NCBI RefSeq assembly: GCF_005938225.1
Contig: NZ_VCPC01000006.1
Coordinates: forward strand, 1 to 64,000
Source: Arenibacterium halophilum
GTDB lineage: Bacteria > Pseudomonadota > Alphaproteobacteria > Rhodobacterales > Rhodobacteraceae
Length of the DNA stretch: 64,000 nucleotides
Direction of reading: 5' to 3'
In this document: piece by piece, positions 31,687-40,567 of the stretch
How positions within the stretch are numbered: position 1 is the stretch's first letter
Layout: each line of letters opens with the position of its first letter
The notes under the pieces: generated by a model
Told to the model about the DNA's origin: nothing
What the model saw: only the letters and a program-made list of their open reading frames with translations
Databases searched by the model: none
Position numbers and translations under genes: made by a program

Positions 31687-31808
31687 GGCCCCTCTGGCAA
31701 GTGTCTGCGGTACGCTTGTGATGTCGGCGCTGACCAATTTTGAACCGCAGGGGCCGGAGGACGGGCGCTGCCCATCGGCGAAAGTGCCGATCCGGTTCCG
31801 AAAGGAAC
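31687..31808 (+). promoter_or_regulatory. Structured 5' leader of the TerC-like gene, hiding the ribosome-binding site
   Basis: Four stems can be drawn in the 130 bases before the start codon. An outer stem GGCCCCT (31687-31693) pairs with AGGGGCC (31749-31755), stacked on GCGGT (31707) with ACCGC (31744). ATCGGC-GAAAGT-GCCGAT follows at 31774-31791. GTTCC-GAAA-GGAAC at 31795-31808 has a GNRA loop. The last stem takes up AAGGA, the only Shine-Dalgarno, 7 bp before the ATG. TerC-family genes are often controlled by the Mn2+ (yybP-ykoY) riboswitch, but I do not find its GGGGAGUAG signature, so a different leader element is possible. Confidence 0.45.
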
Positions 31809-31814
31809 GCAGAC

Positions 31815-32864
31815 ATGACAACAGTTGCTACACCGGGCCGCGCGGCGCCCCGGTATTTCACTTGGGCCTTCATCGTGACCGGCGCGGGCCTGCTGCTGGG
31901 CGGGCTGGTCGGCTGGGCCTATACCGGCACATGGGCCGGGGTGCTTTCGTATTTCTTCATCTGCGCCGTGCTGGCGGTGCTTGAAATCTCGCTGAGCTTC
32001 GACAACGCCATCGTCAACGCCAACAAACTGAAAACCATGCGGCCCGAATGGCAGCGGCGGTTCCTGTCATGGGGCATCCTGATCGCCGTGTTCGGGATGC
32101 GGATCGTGTTTCCGCTGCTGATCGTGGTGGTTGCGGCGGGTATCGGCCCGGTCGAGGCACTGCGGCTGGCGGCCAGCGAGCCGGCCACCTACAGCCGGAT
32201 CATGCAGGACGCGCATCTGCCGATCACGGCCTTTGGCGGCACCTTCCTGATGATGGTCGCGCTGAGCTATTTCTTTGACCCCGACAAGGACATCCACTGG
32301 ATCGGCTGGATCGAGGCGCCGATGGCGCGCTATGCCGCCATCCGCGGGATCGAAATTGCCGTTGCGCTGGCCATCGCGGTGCTGTTTTCCATGCTGCTGC
32401 CCGAGGCAGAGGGGCAGGCGTTCATGAATGCCGCGATCATGGGGCTGCTGACCTTTCTTGCGGTCGAGGTGCTGGGCGGGCTGATCGATTCCCGCAGCGC
32501 CACCGCCACCGCGGCCAGTGGCGGGGTCGGGGCGTTTTTGTACCTTGAAGTGCTCGATGCGTCGTTCTCCTTTGACGGGGTGATCGGGGCCTTCGCGCTA
32601 AGCCAGAACATCTTTGTCATCGCCATCGGCTTGGGGATCGGCGCGATGTATGTGCGCTCGATGACGATCATGCTGGTCGAGAAGGGCACGCTGTCTGAGT
32701 ACCGATACCTGGAACACGGGGCGTTCTACGCCATCCTTGCGCTGTCGGTGATCATGTATGCGCAGTCGCTGGTGCATATTCCCGAAGTGCTGACCGGCCT
32801 GTTGGGCGCAGGGCTGATCGGGGTGGCCTATGTGTCTTCGCTGCGCTGCCGCGCGGCGGAGTAG
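31815..32864 (+). CDS. TerC-like integral membrane protein (DUF475 type)
   Basis: This 349-residue protein has about nine hydrophobic helices and the two TerC-type metal motifs with acidic residues in the membrane: LEISLSFDNAIVNANKL near residue 60 and EVLDASFSFDGVIGAFALSQ near residue 245. Members of the TerC superfamily are linked to tellurite resistance, and several export Mn2+ or load metalated exoenzymes. The gene has its own structured leader and is not obviously part of the nitrile operon, which ends 244 bp upstream. A role in metal homeostasis is the best guess. Confidence 0.82.
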   Translation: MTTVATPGRAAPRYFTWAFIVTGAGLLLGGLVGWAYTGTWAGVLSYFFICAVLAVLEISLSFDNAIVNANKLKTMRPEWQRRFLSWGILIAVFGMRIVFPLLIVVVAAGIGPVEALRLAASEPATYSRIMQDAHLPITAFGGTFLMMVALSYFFDPDKDIHWIGWIEAPMARYAAIRGIEIAVALAIAVLFSMLLPEAEGQAFMNAAIMGLLTFLAVEVLGGLIDSRSATATAASGGVGAFLYLEVLDASFSFDGVIGAFALSQNIFVIAIGLGIGAMYVRSMTIMLVEKGTLSEYRYLEHGAFYAILALSVIMYAQSLVHIPEVLTGLLGAGLIGVAYVSSLRCRAAE

Positions 32865-32921
32865 GGTGCATGGTGCGGCCCTTGCGTTCTCACGGATTGG
32901 CATGGGCCGCGATCCGAGGTG

Positions 32922-32937
32922 GGGGCCAAGCCCCTTT
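32922..32937 (+). terminator. Weak terminator-like hairpin after the TerC-like gene
   Basis: GGGGC-CAA-GCCCC followed by TTT lies 58 bp after the TerC-like stop. The stem is only 5 bp and the T run short, so termination is possible but not certain. The AT-rich stretch to its right (32940-32975) is a likely promoter for the IclR-headed operon. Confidence 0.4.
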
Positions 32938-33034
32938 CTGAATTTGGTTAACAGATTTTGTTTCACTTTGCGGTCGAATCAGTGTCACCTAGCGGCACAA
33001 CCGGGTTGGAGGACCCGTTGGTGGGAGGAGACCT

Positions 33035-33841
33035 GTGCCGGACACTGGCGTTGCATCCGTGCAAACCATCGGGCGTGCCTCGATGGTGCTGAAGGCCCTG
33101 TCGGAGAGCGATTCCGAGGGGATGCGCCTGTCTGACGTGGCGCTGGCCGTTGGCCTTGGCAAATCGACCATTTCCCGTCTGCTGCGCGCGCTGATTGATG
33201 TCGGCTATGTCGAGACTGACGAACTGGGCAAGCGCTATCGCCTTGGCTATTGCCTGTTCAACCTGGGCAACGCCGCGCGACGGTTTCACATCATCGACCT
33301 GGCCCGCCCCGCGCTGGCGCGGCTGGCGGCCGCAACCGATGACACGGTTTTCCTGTCGCTGCGCGATGGCGATCAGGCCCATTGCGTCGATCGCCAGACC
33401 GGCGCCTATCCGATCCGCACGCTGACCCTGTCGGTGGGCGACCGCCGCCCGCTGGGGGTGGGGGCCGGGTCGCTTGCGCTGCTGGCCTATGAACCGGAAG
33501 ACGAAGCCGCGCGCATCATCGCCACCACGGGCGAGGCACGAGGGGCATTTACAGCCTACGACGATGCCGCGCTGCACCAGATGGTTACGGAAACGCGCGC
33601 GCGGGGCTTTGCCTTCAACGACGGGCATATTGTCAGCGCGATGAATGCGGTGGGCGTTCCGGTGCTGGATCAGGACGGTCGCGTTGTGGCCGCCCTGTCG
33701 CTCGCCGCGATCCGAGAACGGGTCGCCCCGCCCCGGCTGGACGATCTTGTCGCGCTACTGCGGGCCGAGGCGGAGCAGCTTGGCGGCATGATCGGGCGCC
33801 GCCGTGACGCTCGGGAATTGATACTGAATGAAAAGGAATAG
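33035..33841 (+). CDS. IclR-family regulator
   Basis: This 268-residue protein has the IclR winged helix (TIGRASMVLKALSESDSEGMRLSDVALAVGLGKSTISRLLRAL) and the GAF-like effector domain (LARPALARLAAATDDTVFLSLRDGD, GVGAGSLALLAY, AMNAVGVPVLDQDGRVVAALSLA). The start is GTG at 33035 after GGGAGGAG. It is the first gene of a co-directional run with the E1 genes 3 bp downstream, so it probably regulates that operon and is itself part of it. Confidence 0.9.
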   Translation: MPDTGVASVQTIGRASMVLKALSESDSEGMRLSDVALAVGLGKSTISRLLRALIDVGYVETDELGKRYRLGYCLFNLGNAARRFHIIDLARPALARLAAATDDTVFLSLRDGDQAHCVDRQTGAYPIRTLTLSVGDRRPLGVGAGSLALLAYEPEDEAARIIATTGEARGAFTAYDDAALHQMVTETRARGFAFNDGHIVSAMNAVGVPVLDQDGRVVAALSLAAIRERVAPPRLDDLVALLRAEAEQLGGMIGRRRDARELILNEKE

Positions 33842-33844
33842 AGC

Positions 33845-34855
33845 ATGACGGAAGGCCCCGGCCCGCGCCGTGACAATTTCGACCGGGAACGTTTTCTTGA
33901 CCTTCTGGCGCTGATGCACCGTATCCGCGCCTTCGAGGAAGAGGCCATTTCAGGCCAGAAGGAGGGGCTTGTGCTGGGCGCAATCCACCCCTCGATCGGG
34001 CAGGAGGCGGTGGCGGCAGGCGTGTGCGGCAATCTTGAAACCGCCGATCTGATGCTGTCGACCCATCGGGGCCACGGGCATACGCTGGCCAAGGGCGCCG
34101 ATCCGCTGGCAATGATGCGCGAGTTGTACGGGCGTCAGGGCGGCACCTGCGGCGGCAAGGGCGGATCGATGCATATCGCCGATTTCGGCGTGGGGATGCT
34201 GGGCGCGAATGGCGTGGTCGGGGCGAATATCCCGATTGCCACGGGCGCGGCCCACGCGTTGAAGCTGCAAGGCTCGCGCCAGATCGTGACCTGCATCTTC
34301 GGCGACGGAGCGGTGAATCGCGGCCCCTTCATGGAGGGGCTGAACTGGGCGCGGGTGTTCGATCTGCCGGTGCTTTTCGTCTGCGAAGACAACAATTTTT
34401 CGGCCACCACCCGCACCCGCGACATGACCGGCGGGGCCGGGGCAGGGGCGCGGGCCGAAAGCCTTGGGATCGAGGCGACAGAGGTGGACGGCAACGATCT
34501 TGTAGCTGTCGATGCAGCGGCGCGCGCGGCCATCGACGCGGTGCGCGCGGGCAAGGGGCCACGGTTCCTGACCTGTCACACCTACCGCATGACCGGCCAC
34601 ACCTCGGTCGATCCGGCGGCCTATCGCCCGGCCACGGAAGTCGAGGAATGGCGCGGCAACGATCCGATTGCGCGGATCGAAGTGGCCCTGCGCATGGCAG
34701 GCGTGGAGGATGCGCAACTGGCCAGCCTGCACCGGGACGAGGCCGACGCGATGGCGCAGATCGCGCGCAGCGCACGCGAAACCGATTGGCCGGAGGCGGC
34801 GGGCGCCTTCACCGATGTGCAGGATATGGGTGACCCACGCGAGAGGGCGTTCTGA
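33845..34855 (+). CDS. TPP-dependent 2-oxoacid/acetoin dehydrogenase E1 alpha subunit
   Basis: This 336-residue protein resembles PdhA/AcoA E1 alpha. It has GAIHPSIGQEAVAAGVCGNL, STHRGHGHTLAKG, GGKGGSMHIADF and the thiamine diphosphate motif GDGAVNRGPFMEGLNWA followed by CEDNNFSATT. It lacks the branched-chain features of the protein at 6362-7594. It forms an E1 component with the next gene, to which it is joined by a one-base overlap. No E2 or E3 gene follows. The substrate is unknown; the AcoA-like features suggest acetoin or another 2-oxo compound. Confidence 0.87.
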   Translation: MTEGPGPRRDNFDRERFLDLLALMHRIRAFEEEAISGQKEGLVLGAIHPSIGQEAVAAGVCGNLETADLMLSTHRGHGHTLAKGADPLAMMRELYGRQGGTCGGKGGSMHIADFGVGMLGANGVVGANIPIATGAAHALKLQGSRQIVTCIFGDGAVNRGPFMEGLNWARVFDLPVLFVCEDNNFSATTRTRDMTGGAGAGARAESLGIEATEVDGNDLVAVDAAARAAIDAVRAGKGPRFLTCHTYRMTGHTSVDPAAYRPATEVEEWRGNDPIARIEVALRMAGVEDAQLASLHRDEADAMAQIARSARETDWPEAAGAFTDVQDMGDPRERAF

Positions 34856-35841
34856 TGGCGAAATCGACCTATCTGGAAGCGGGCCGCCGGGCCGTGATGG
34901 AAGAGATGCAGCGCGATGACGCTGTCTGGGCGCTTGGCGAGGATCTTGGGCGCGGCGGCGTGTTCGGCCAGTACAAGGGCCTGCAAGAGATGTTCGGCGC
35001 GGGCCGCATCGCCGATACCCCGATCTCCGAGGCCTGCATCATGGGCGCCGCCGTTGGCGCGGCGATGACGGGCACGCGCCCCATCGTGGAAATGCGGTTT
35101 TCCGATTTCGCGCTGTGCGCGGTGGACGAGCTGGTGAACCAGGCCGCCAAGGCGCGGTTCATGTTCGGCGGGCAGATGCGCGTGCCGCTGGTGGTGCGCG
35201 AACCCGTTGGCATGTGGCGGTCGTCCGCTGCGCAGCATTCGCAATCGCTGGAAAGCTGGTACACCCATATTCCCGGTCTGGTGGTGGTCGCGCCCGCGAC
35301 GGCGGCCGACAACCTTGGGTTGCTGAAAGCCTCGATCCGCTGCGACGATCCGGTGGTTTACATGGAGCACAAGAACCTCTGGTCGATGGAGGGCGAGGTG
35401 CCCGAGGGCGAGCATGTCGTGCCGTTGGGCAAGGCCGCCATCGCGCGCGAGGGGCGCGATGTGACCATCGTGACATGGTCGGGGATGCGCCACGGCTGCA
35501 TCACAGCCGCCGAGACGCTGGAGGGCGAAGGCATCGAGGCCGAGGTGATCGACCTGCGCACGCTCTGGCCCTGGGATCGCGAGACTGTCTTTGCCTCGGT
35601 GGAAAAGACCGGGCGGCTTCTGGTGGTGCACGAAGCCGTCGCCGTTTCGGGCTTTGGTGCCGAAATCGCGGCCAGTGTGGCCGAGGCGCTGCATTTCCGG
35701 CTGAAGGCGCCGGTGGCCCGGCTGGGTGCGCCGCGCATCCCCATCGCCTATGCCCCGACAATGGAAGACGAGGCCCGCGTGACCCCCGACAAGATCGTGG
35801 CGGCGCTGCGCAGGACGATGCAGCCCGAACCCGTTTCGTAA
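34855..35841 (+). CDS. TPP-dependent 2-oxoacid/acetoin dehydrogenase E1 beta subunit
   Basis: This 328-residue protein is a transketolase-fold E1 beta (GEDLGRGGVFGQYKGLQEMF, DTPISEACIMGAAVGAAMTG, FALCAVDELVNQAAKARFMFGGQ, VIDLRTLWPWD, VVHEAVAVSGFGAEIAA). It pairs with the preceding E1 alpha. A terminator-like hairpin follows 6 bp after the stop, separating it from the TRAP genes. Confidence 0.88.
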   Translation: MAKSTYLEAGRRAVMEEMQRDDAVWALGEDLGRGGVFGQYKGLQEMFGAGRIADTPISEACIMGAAVGAAMTGTRPIVEMRFSDFALCAVDELVNQAAKARFMFGGQMRVPLVVREPVGMWRSSAAQHSQSLESWYTHIPGLVVVAPATAADNLGLLKASIRCDDPVVYMEHKNLWSMEGEVPEGEHVVPLGKAAIAREGRDVTIVTWSGMRHGCITAAETLEGEGIEAEVIDLRTLWPWDRETVFASVEKTGRLLVVHEAVAVSGFGAEIAASVAEALHFRLKAPVARLGAPRIPIAYAPTMEDEARVTPDKIVAALRRTMQPEPVS

Positions 35842-35847
35842 AAGCCC

Positions 35848-35873
35848 GGGGTGTCGGGAGGACGCCCCTTTTT
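35848..35873 (+). terminator. Rho-independent terminator or attenuator between E1 beta and dctP (system 3)
   Basis: An 8-bp stem with one wobble pair (GGGGTGTC / GACGCCCC), a GGGAG loop and a run of five T form a textbook intrinsic terminator 6 bp after the E1 beta stop. The TRAP genes start 22 bp later with no obvious promoter between, so partial read-through is probable. Confidence 0.7.
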
Positions 35874-35895
35874 GAAAATCATGGGAGGAGAAATC

Positions 35896-36921
35896 ATGAT
35901 GAATTTGAAGACGCTGATCGCCGCCGGTGCGGCGCTGACCACGCTGGGGTTTACCCCGGCTCTGGCACAGGACAATTACAAGGACGAATACCGCGTCTCG
36001 ACCGTGGTGCCCGCGCCCTTTCCCTGGGGGCTGGCCGCTGAACGCTGGGCCGAACTGACGGCCGAGCGGACCGACGGGCGGATCAAGATGAAGGTCTACC
36101 CCGGCGTGCAGCTGGTGCAGGGCGACCAGACCCGCGAATTCACCGCGCTGCGTCAGGGCGTGATCGACATGGCCGTCGGCTCGACCATCAACTGGTCGCC
36201 GCAGATCAACGAATTGAACCTGTTTTCGCTGCCCTTCCTGATGCCCGACTACGCGGCGCTGGATGCGCTGACCCAGGGGTCGGTGGGCGAGAAGCTGTTC
36301 GATATCGTCGAATCCAAAGGCGCCATTCCGCTGGCCTGGGCCGAAAACGGGTTCCGCGAGGTGACCAACTCGAAGCGTCCGATCCGCACGCCTGCCGATA
36401 TGCAGGGCCTGAAGCTGCGCGTGGTCGGCTCGCCCATCTATAACGACATGTTCACCGCAATGGGCGCCAACCCGACGCAGATGAGCTGGGCCGATGCGCA
36501 GCCCGCGCTGACCACCGGCGCCGTTGACGGGCAGGAAAACCCGCTGACCATCTATACCGTGCTCAAGATGCATGAGCTGGGCCAGACGAACGTGACCCAG
36601 TGGGGCTATGTCGCCGATCCGCTGATCTTTGCGGTGAACCCCGAAGTGTTCAACAGCTTCACACCCGAGGATCAGGAGATCCTGCGTCAGGCCGCGATTG
36701 ATGCCGGCGCTTACGGGGTCGAGGTTGCGCGCAAGGGCCTGACTGAAGGTGACACATCGCTGATCGACGAGGTGAAGGGCTATGGCGTCGATGTGGTGAC
36801 GCTGACCGACGAAGAGCGTCAGCAGTTCGTCGATGCGACCCGAGGCGTCTATGACGAATGGAAGGAAAAGATCGGTGCCGATCTGGTGACCGAGGCAGAA
36901 CAGGCGATCGAAAACCGCTGA
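35896..36921 (+). CDS. dctP: TRAP transporter substrate-binding protein DctP (system 3)
   Basis: The 341-residue protein has a signal peptide ending at about residue 25 (TPALAQ-DNYKDEY). It shows a classical DctP pattern: MKVYPGVQLVQGDQTREFTALRQGVIDMAVG, LPFLMPDYAALDAL, LAWAENGFREVTNSKRPIRT, LKLRVVGSPIYNDMFTAMGANP with the carboxylate-binding Arg, and GAVDGQENPL. It is closest in style to C4-dicarboxylate-type DctP. The start is one of two adjacent ATG codons after GGGAGGAG. Confidence 0.92.
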   Translation: MMNLKTLIAAGAALTTLGFTPALAQDNYKDEYRVSTVVPAPFPWGLAAERWAELTAERTDGRIKMKVYPGVQLVQGDQTREFTALRQGVIDMAVGSTINWSPQINELNLFSLPFLMPDYAALDALTQGSVGEKLFDIVESKGAIPLAWAENGFREVTNSKRPIRTPADMQGLKLRVVGSPIYNDMFTAMGANPTQMSWADAQPALTTGAVDGQENPLTIYTVLKMHELGQTNVTQWGYVADPLIFAVNPEVFNSFTPEDQEILRQAAIDAGAYGVEVARKGLTEGDTSLIDEVKGYGVDVVTLTDEERQQFVDATRGVYDEWKEKIGADLVTEAEQAIENR

Positions 36922-36930
36922 GACGCCACA

Positions 36931-36957
36931 GGGGTTCGCGCCGGCCGCGCGGACCCC
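36931..36957 (+). terminator. Intercistronic hairpin after dctP (system 3)
   Basis: An 11-bp stem (GGGGTTCGCGC / GCGCGGACCCC, one wobble) with a 5-base loop lies 9 bp after the dctP stop and is followed by ATTCTTTTG. It would partly stop transcription or protect the dctP mRNA from 3' decay, raising the ratio of binding protein to membrane subunits. Confidence 0.65.
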
Positions 36958-36991
36958 ATTCTTTTGATCTTCAAAGAACAAGGAGCGCACG

Positions 36992-37528
36992 ATGGCGACC
37001 ACGCCAGAAGGCGAATCCGCCGAATTGACCTCTGCCGACGGGGATACCGCCCACACCATCGTTTCGGTGCGCATTGAAGAGGCGCTGGGGGCGGCGGCGA
37101 TGGCGGCGATCTGCCTGATCTCATTCGGCAATGTGATTGCGCGCTATGCCACCAATGTGTCCTTCGCCTTTACCGAGGAATATTCGGTGTTCCTGCTGGT
37201 CTTCATGACCTTCGTCGGGGCCTCGGCCGCCTTTGCCAGCAACCAGCACATCCGCATCACCTTCCTGCTGGACCGGCTGCCCGCCAGCCTGCGCTGGATC
37301 TGCGAGCTGATCACGCTGGCCGCGACGACGCTGATGTTTTCGCTGGTGCTGTATTATGGCGCGCGCGTCACCTATTCGGAATGGTACTGGGAGGAAACCA
37401 CCCCCGGTCTGGGCAATCCGGCCTGGATCTACACGATCTGGATGCCGATCCTCTGCATTGCAATCCTGCTGCGCGTGCTGGGCCGTGGCTGGGCGGTTCT
37501 GATCCGGCGGCGGGGGGCGGCGCGATGA
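36992..37528 (+). CDS. dctQ: TRAP transporter small membrane subunit DctQ (system 3)
   Basis: This 178-residue protein has four predicted membrane helices after a 30-residue hydrophilic N-terminus. It carries DctQ text (SFGNVIARYATNVSFAFTEEYSVFLLVFMTFVGASAAF, then NQHIRITFLLDRLP). It overlaps dctM by the ATGA arrangement. Confidence 0.9.
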   Translation: MATTPEGESAELTSADGDTAHTIVSVRIEEALGAAAMAAICLISFGNVIARYATNVSFAFTEEYSVFLLVFMTFVGASAAFASNQHIRITFLLDRLPASLRWICELITLAATTLMFSLVLYYGARVTYSEWYWEETTPGLGNPAWIYTIWMPILCIAILLRVLGRGWAVLIRRRGAAR

Positions 37529-38826
37529 TTACCGCCAACCTTCTGCTGCTTCTGGTGTTCATCGGGTTGATGGCCATCGGTACGCCCATCGCTGTCGCGC
37601 TTGGCATTGGCGGCGCGGTCGGGGTGTACCTTGGCCTTGACGCCACCGCGATGGGGATGATCGGGCCGAACACCTATGCCGCGATCGCCAAATACCCGCT
37701 GATCGCCATTCCGCTGTTCATCCTGACCGGCGCGGTCTTCGAACGCTCGGGCGTGGCGGCGCGGCTGGTCGAATTTGCGCAATCCCTTGTCGGGCCGCGT
37801 CGTGGCGGGCTGGCGCTTGTCGCGATCCTTGTCTGCATGATCATGGGCGGCATGTCGGGTTCCGGCCCGGCCGACGCGGCAGCGGTGGCCACCGTGATGC
37901 TGCCGTCGATGGTGAAGGCGGGCTATCCCAAACCCTTTACAGCCAGCGTCATCGCGGCTTCGGCCTCGACCGCGATCCTGATTCCGCCGTCGATCGCGAT
38001 GATCGTCTATTCGGTCATCATCCCCGGCATGGATCTGCGCGCCCTTTTTGCCGCCGGGCTGATCCCCGGCATCCTTCTGGGCGCGGCCATCGCGGTGCCG
38101 ACGCTGATCCTGAGCCGCAAGCACGATTTCGGCGCGCTGGAATCGCCCGACCGTCCGCCGTTCTGGACCAGTCTGCGCCGGGCCCTGCCGGGCCTGATGG
38201 CGCCCGTCATCATCCTGGGCGGATTGCGCTCGGGCCTGTTCACCCCGACCGAAACGGCGGTGGTGGCCGTGTTCTACGGGCTGTTCGTCGGCACCGTACT
38301 GTATCGCACGATGGGCTGGCGTGACGTGTACAACGTGCTGGCCGAAAGCGCCAAGATCTCGGGCGTGCTGATGCTGATCCTGTCGTTGGCAGGGCTGTTT
38401 GCCTGGGCCGGATCGACCATGGGGGCGTTCGATGCCACCACCCGCGCGCTGCTGTCGGTCAGCGACAACCAATGGGTCATCCTTGTGCTGCTGATGGTGC
38501 TGATGATCCTGGCGGGCATGGTGCTGGACGGGGTGTCGATCTACCTGATCGCGCTGCCGCTGCTGGTGCCCATCGTGCAAACCTTTGGCTGGTCCTACGT
38601 CTGGTTCGGCGTGGTGATGGCGATCAACATCGCGATGGGGCAGTTCACCCCGCCCGTCGCCGTCAACCTGATGGTCACCGCCAAGATCGCCAATGTGCCG
38701 CTGGAATCCACCTTCCGCTGGGTCGGCTGGCTGCTGCTGGCGATGGCCACGGCGCTGGGTCTGATCCTGGCGTTCCCCGAAATCGCGCTCTGGCTGCCCC
38801 GGCTGCTGGGCTATCGCATCACTTGA
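37525..38826 (+). CDS. dctM: TRAP transporter large membrane subunit DctM (system 3)
   Basis: This 433-residue polytopic protein has DctM segments (LMAIGTPIAVALGIGGAVGV, IPLFILTGAVFERSGVAARLVEFA, GGMSGSGPADAAAVATVMLP, IPPSIAMIVYSVIIPGMDLRALFAAGLIPG, FTPTETAVVAVFYGLFVG, INIAMGQFTPPVAVNLMVTA). The start at 37525 overlaps dctQ; the earlier open frame is dctQ sequence. Confidence 0.92.
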   Translation: MITANLLLLLVFIGLMAIGTPIAVALGIGGAVGVYLGLDATAMGMIGPNTYAAIAKYPLIAIPLFILTGAVFERSGVAARLVEFAQSLVGPRRGGLALVAILVCMIMGGMSGSGPADAAAVATVMLPSMVKAGYPKPFTASVIAASASTAILIPPSIAMIVYSVIIPGMDLRALFAAGLIPGILLGAAIAVPTLILSRKHDFGALESPDRPPFWTSLRRALPGLMAPVIILGGLRSGLFTPTETAVVAVFYGLFVGTVLYRTMGWRDVYNVLAESAKISGVLMLILSLAGLFAWAGSTMGAFDATTRALLSVSDNQWVILVLLMVLMILAGMVLDGVSIYLIALPLLVPIVQTFGWSYVWFGVVMAINIAMGQFTPPVAVNLMVTAKIANVPLESTFRWVGWLLLAMATALGLILAFPEIALWLPRLLGYRIT

Positions 38827-38839
38827 ATGGACATGACAC

Positions 38840-40567
38840 ATGACTGACTCGAACGAAATGACCGGCGGCGAAGCACTGGTGCGGGCCCTGCTTGCGCATA
38901 AGGTTGGCCCGGTCTTCGGCATGGGTGGCTTTCAGCTGCTGCCGTTTTACGATGCCGCACGACGGCTGGGGCTGAACCACCACCTGATCAACGACGAACG
39001 CTGCGGCACCTTCGCCGCGGATGCCTACGCCAAGGTTTCGGGCCGGGTCGGGCTGGTCGATGCCACGCTGGGGCCGGGGGCGACGAACCTTGTGACCGGG
39101 CTGGTCGAGGCGCTGAACGCCGGGTCGCCCATTGTCGCCATCGTCGGTGACACGCACCGCGATCATTCGTGGAAGAACATGACGCAAGAGACCCATCAGG
39201 CCGAGATCCTGCGCCCCGCCTGCAAGGAGGTGATCCGGGTCGAATCGGTCCACCGTATCCCGGAACTGCTGCGCCGCGCCTTCATCGTGGCGACGACAGG
39301 GCGGCCCGGCCCGGTGGTGCTGATCGTGCCCGAGGATGTTGCCCACGGCACATACGGGTTCGAGGAAGAGGATTTTCTGTGCGATTCCCGGTACGAGGCC
39401 GCCCCCGCGCTGCGCTGCCGCCCCGAAACAGAGGCGCTGGCCGAGGCGGCGGCGCTGCTGGCGGCTGCCGAACGCCCGCTGATCCTGGCCGGGGGCGGTG
39501 TGCATATTTCGCAGGCGGCGGCAGATTTGCAGGCCTTTGCCGAGGCGGCGCAGATCCCCGTGGCCCACACGATGAGCGGCAAGGGCGCCATTGCCTGCAC
39601 CAGCCCGCTTTCGGCGGGGCTGTTCGGGCGCTATGACCGGATCGCGAACGGGCTGATCGAGGACAGCGACTGCCTTCTGGTGGTTGGCTGCAAGCTGGGT
39701 GAGATCGCGACCAAACGCTATACCGTGCCGACGCCGGGCAAGCGGGTGATCCACCTTGACAGCGTGGCCGAGGAAATCGGCCGCACCTATGCGCCGGAAC
39801 TGCCGCTATGGGGCGATGCGCGCGAAGGCATCCGCGACCTGCACGCGGCCCTGAAGGACAAACCGATGCCGGATGGGCGCGCCGCGTGGTGCGACAGCGT
39901 GGTCGCCAAGATGGACGACTGGCGCAAGATGGCCAGCGAACGTCTGACCAGCGAAGAGGTGCCGGTGTCGATGGGCCGGATGATCGGCGAGTTGAACAAC
40001 AACCTGCCCGACGATGCGATCCTGATTGCCGATGGCGGATTTGCCGCGCATTGGGGCGGGCTGCTGTACGACAGCAAACAGGCGGGCAGGGGGTTCGTTC
40101 CCGACCGTGGCTTTGCCTCGATCGGCTATGGCTTGCCGGGGGCGATTGGCGCCTGCCTTGCCGCGCCCGAGCGGGCGGTGTTTGCGATCACCGGCGACGG
40201 CGGGTTCAACATGGTGCTGGGCGAGATCGAAACCGCGCGGCGGATGAAACTGGCCCCTGTCATCATGGTCGTGAACAATGCGGCCTCGGGCTATGTGAAG
40301 GCGTTGCAGCACCTGATGTACGGCGAAGGCAGCTATCAATCCAGCGACTTGGCCGAGACGAATTATGCGACCGTGGCCGAGGCGATGGGCTGCCTTGGGA
40401 TTCGTGTGGAAACGCCGGATGCCCTGGGCGACGCGATCCGGCGGGGGTTGGCCGAAACCGACCGCCCCACCGTGCTGGACGTGGTGGTGACGCGCGATCC
40501 GGGCAAGATGCTGCCCGCCGCCGACAGCCGTGCCGTGAAGGTCAAGAAGGGCGACCGCGTTGCATAA
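38840..40567 (+). CDS. TPP-dependent enzyme of the acetolactate synthase / decarboxylase family
   Basis: This 575-residue protein has the three domains of ThDP enzymes such as IlvB and related decarboxylases. The N-terminal PYR domain carries the catalytic Glu (LINDERCGTFAADAYAKVSGR, LGPGATNLVTGLVEALNAGSP). A central domain (PLILAGGGVHISQAA) follows, then the C-terminal PP domain with GDGGFNMVLGEIETARR and VNNAASGYVKAL as the metal and diphosphate motif. The FAD-binding features of true acetolactate synthase are not obvious. It may decarboxylate or carboligate a 2-oxo acid. It starts 13 bp after dctM and overlaps the next unknown gene by 8 bp, so the two probably work together. Confidence 0.85.
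   Translation: MTDSNEMTGGEALVRALLAHKVGPVFGMGGFQLLPFYDAARRLGLNHHLINDERCGTFAADAYAKVSGRVGLVDATLGPGATNLVTGLVEALNAGSPIVAIVGDTHRDHSWKNMTQETHQAEILRPACKEVIRVESVHRIPELLRRAFIVATTGRPGPVVLIVPEDVAHGTYGFEEEDFLCDSRYEAAPALRCRPETEALAEAAALLAAAERPLILAGGGVHISQAAADLQAFAEAAQIPVAHTMSGKGAIACTSPLSAGLFGRYDRIANGLIEDSDCLLVVGCKLGEIATKRYTVPTPGKRVIHLDSVAEEIGRTYAPELPLWGDAREGIRDLHAALKDKPMPDGRAAWCDSVVAKMDDWRKMASERLTSEEVPVSMGRMIGELNNNLPDDAILIADGGFAAHWGGLLYDSKQAGRGFVPDRGFASIGYGLPGAIGACLAAPERAVFAITGDGGFNMVLGEIETARRMKLAPVIMVVNNAASGYVKALQHLMYGEGSYQSSDLAETNYATVAEAMGCLGIRVETPDALGDAIRRGLAETDRPTVLDVVVTRDPGKMLPAADSRAVKVKKGDRVA

Noticed and set aside
31571-31814. Mn2+ (yybP-ykoY) riboswitch
   Set aside because: The gene context fits, but the conserved GGGGAGUAG and the matching second loop are not found, so only an unassigned structured leader is reported.
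34621-37131. An 836-codon open frame on the minus strand
   Set aside because: It is antisense to the E1 and dctP genes, has no ribosome-binding site and no recognisable domain.
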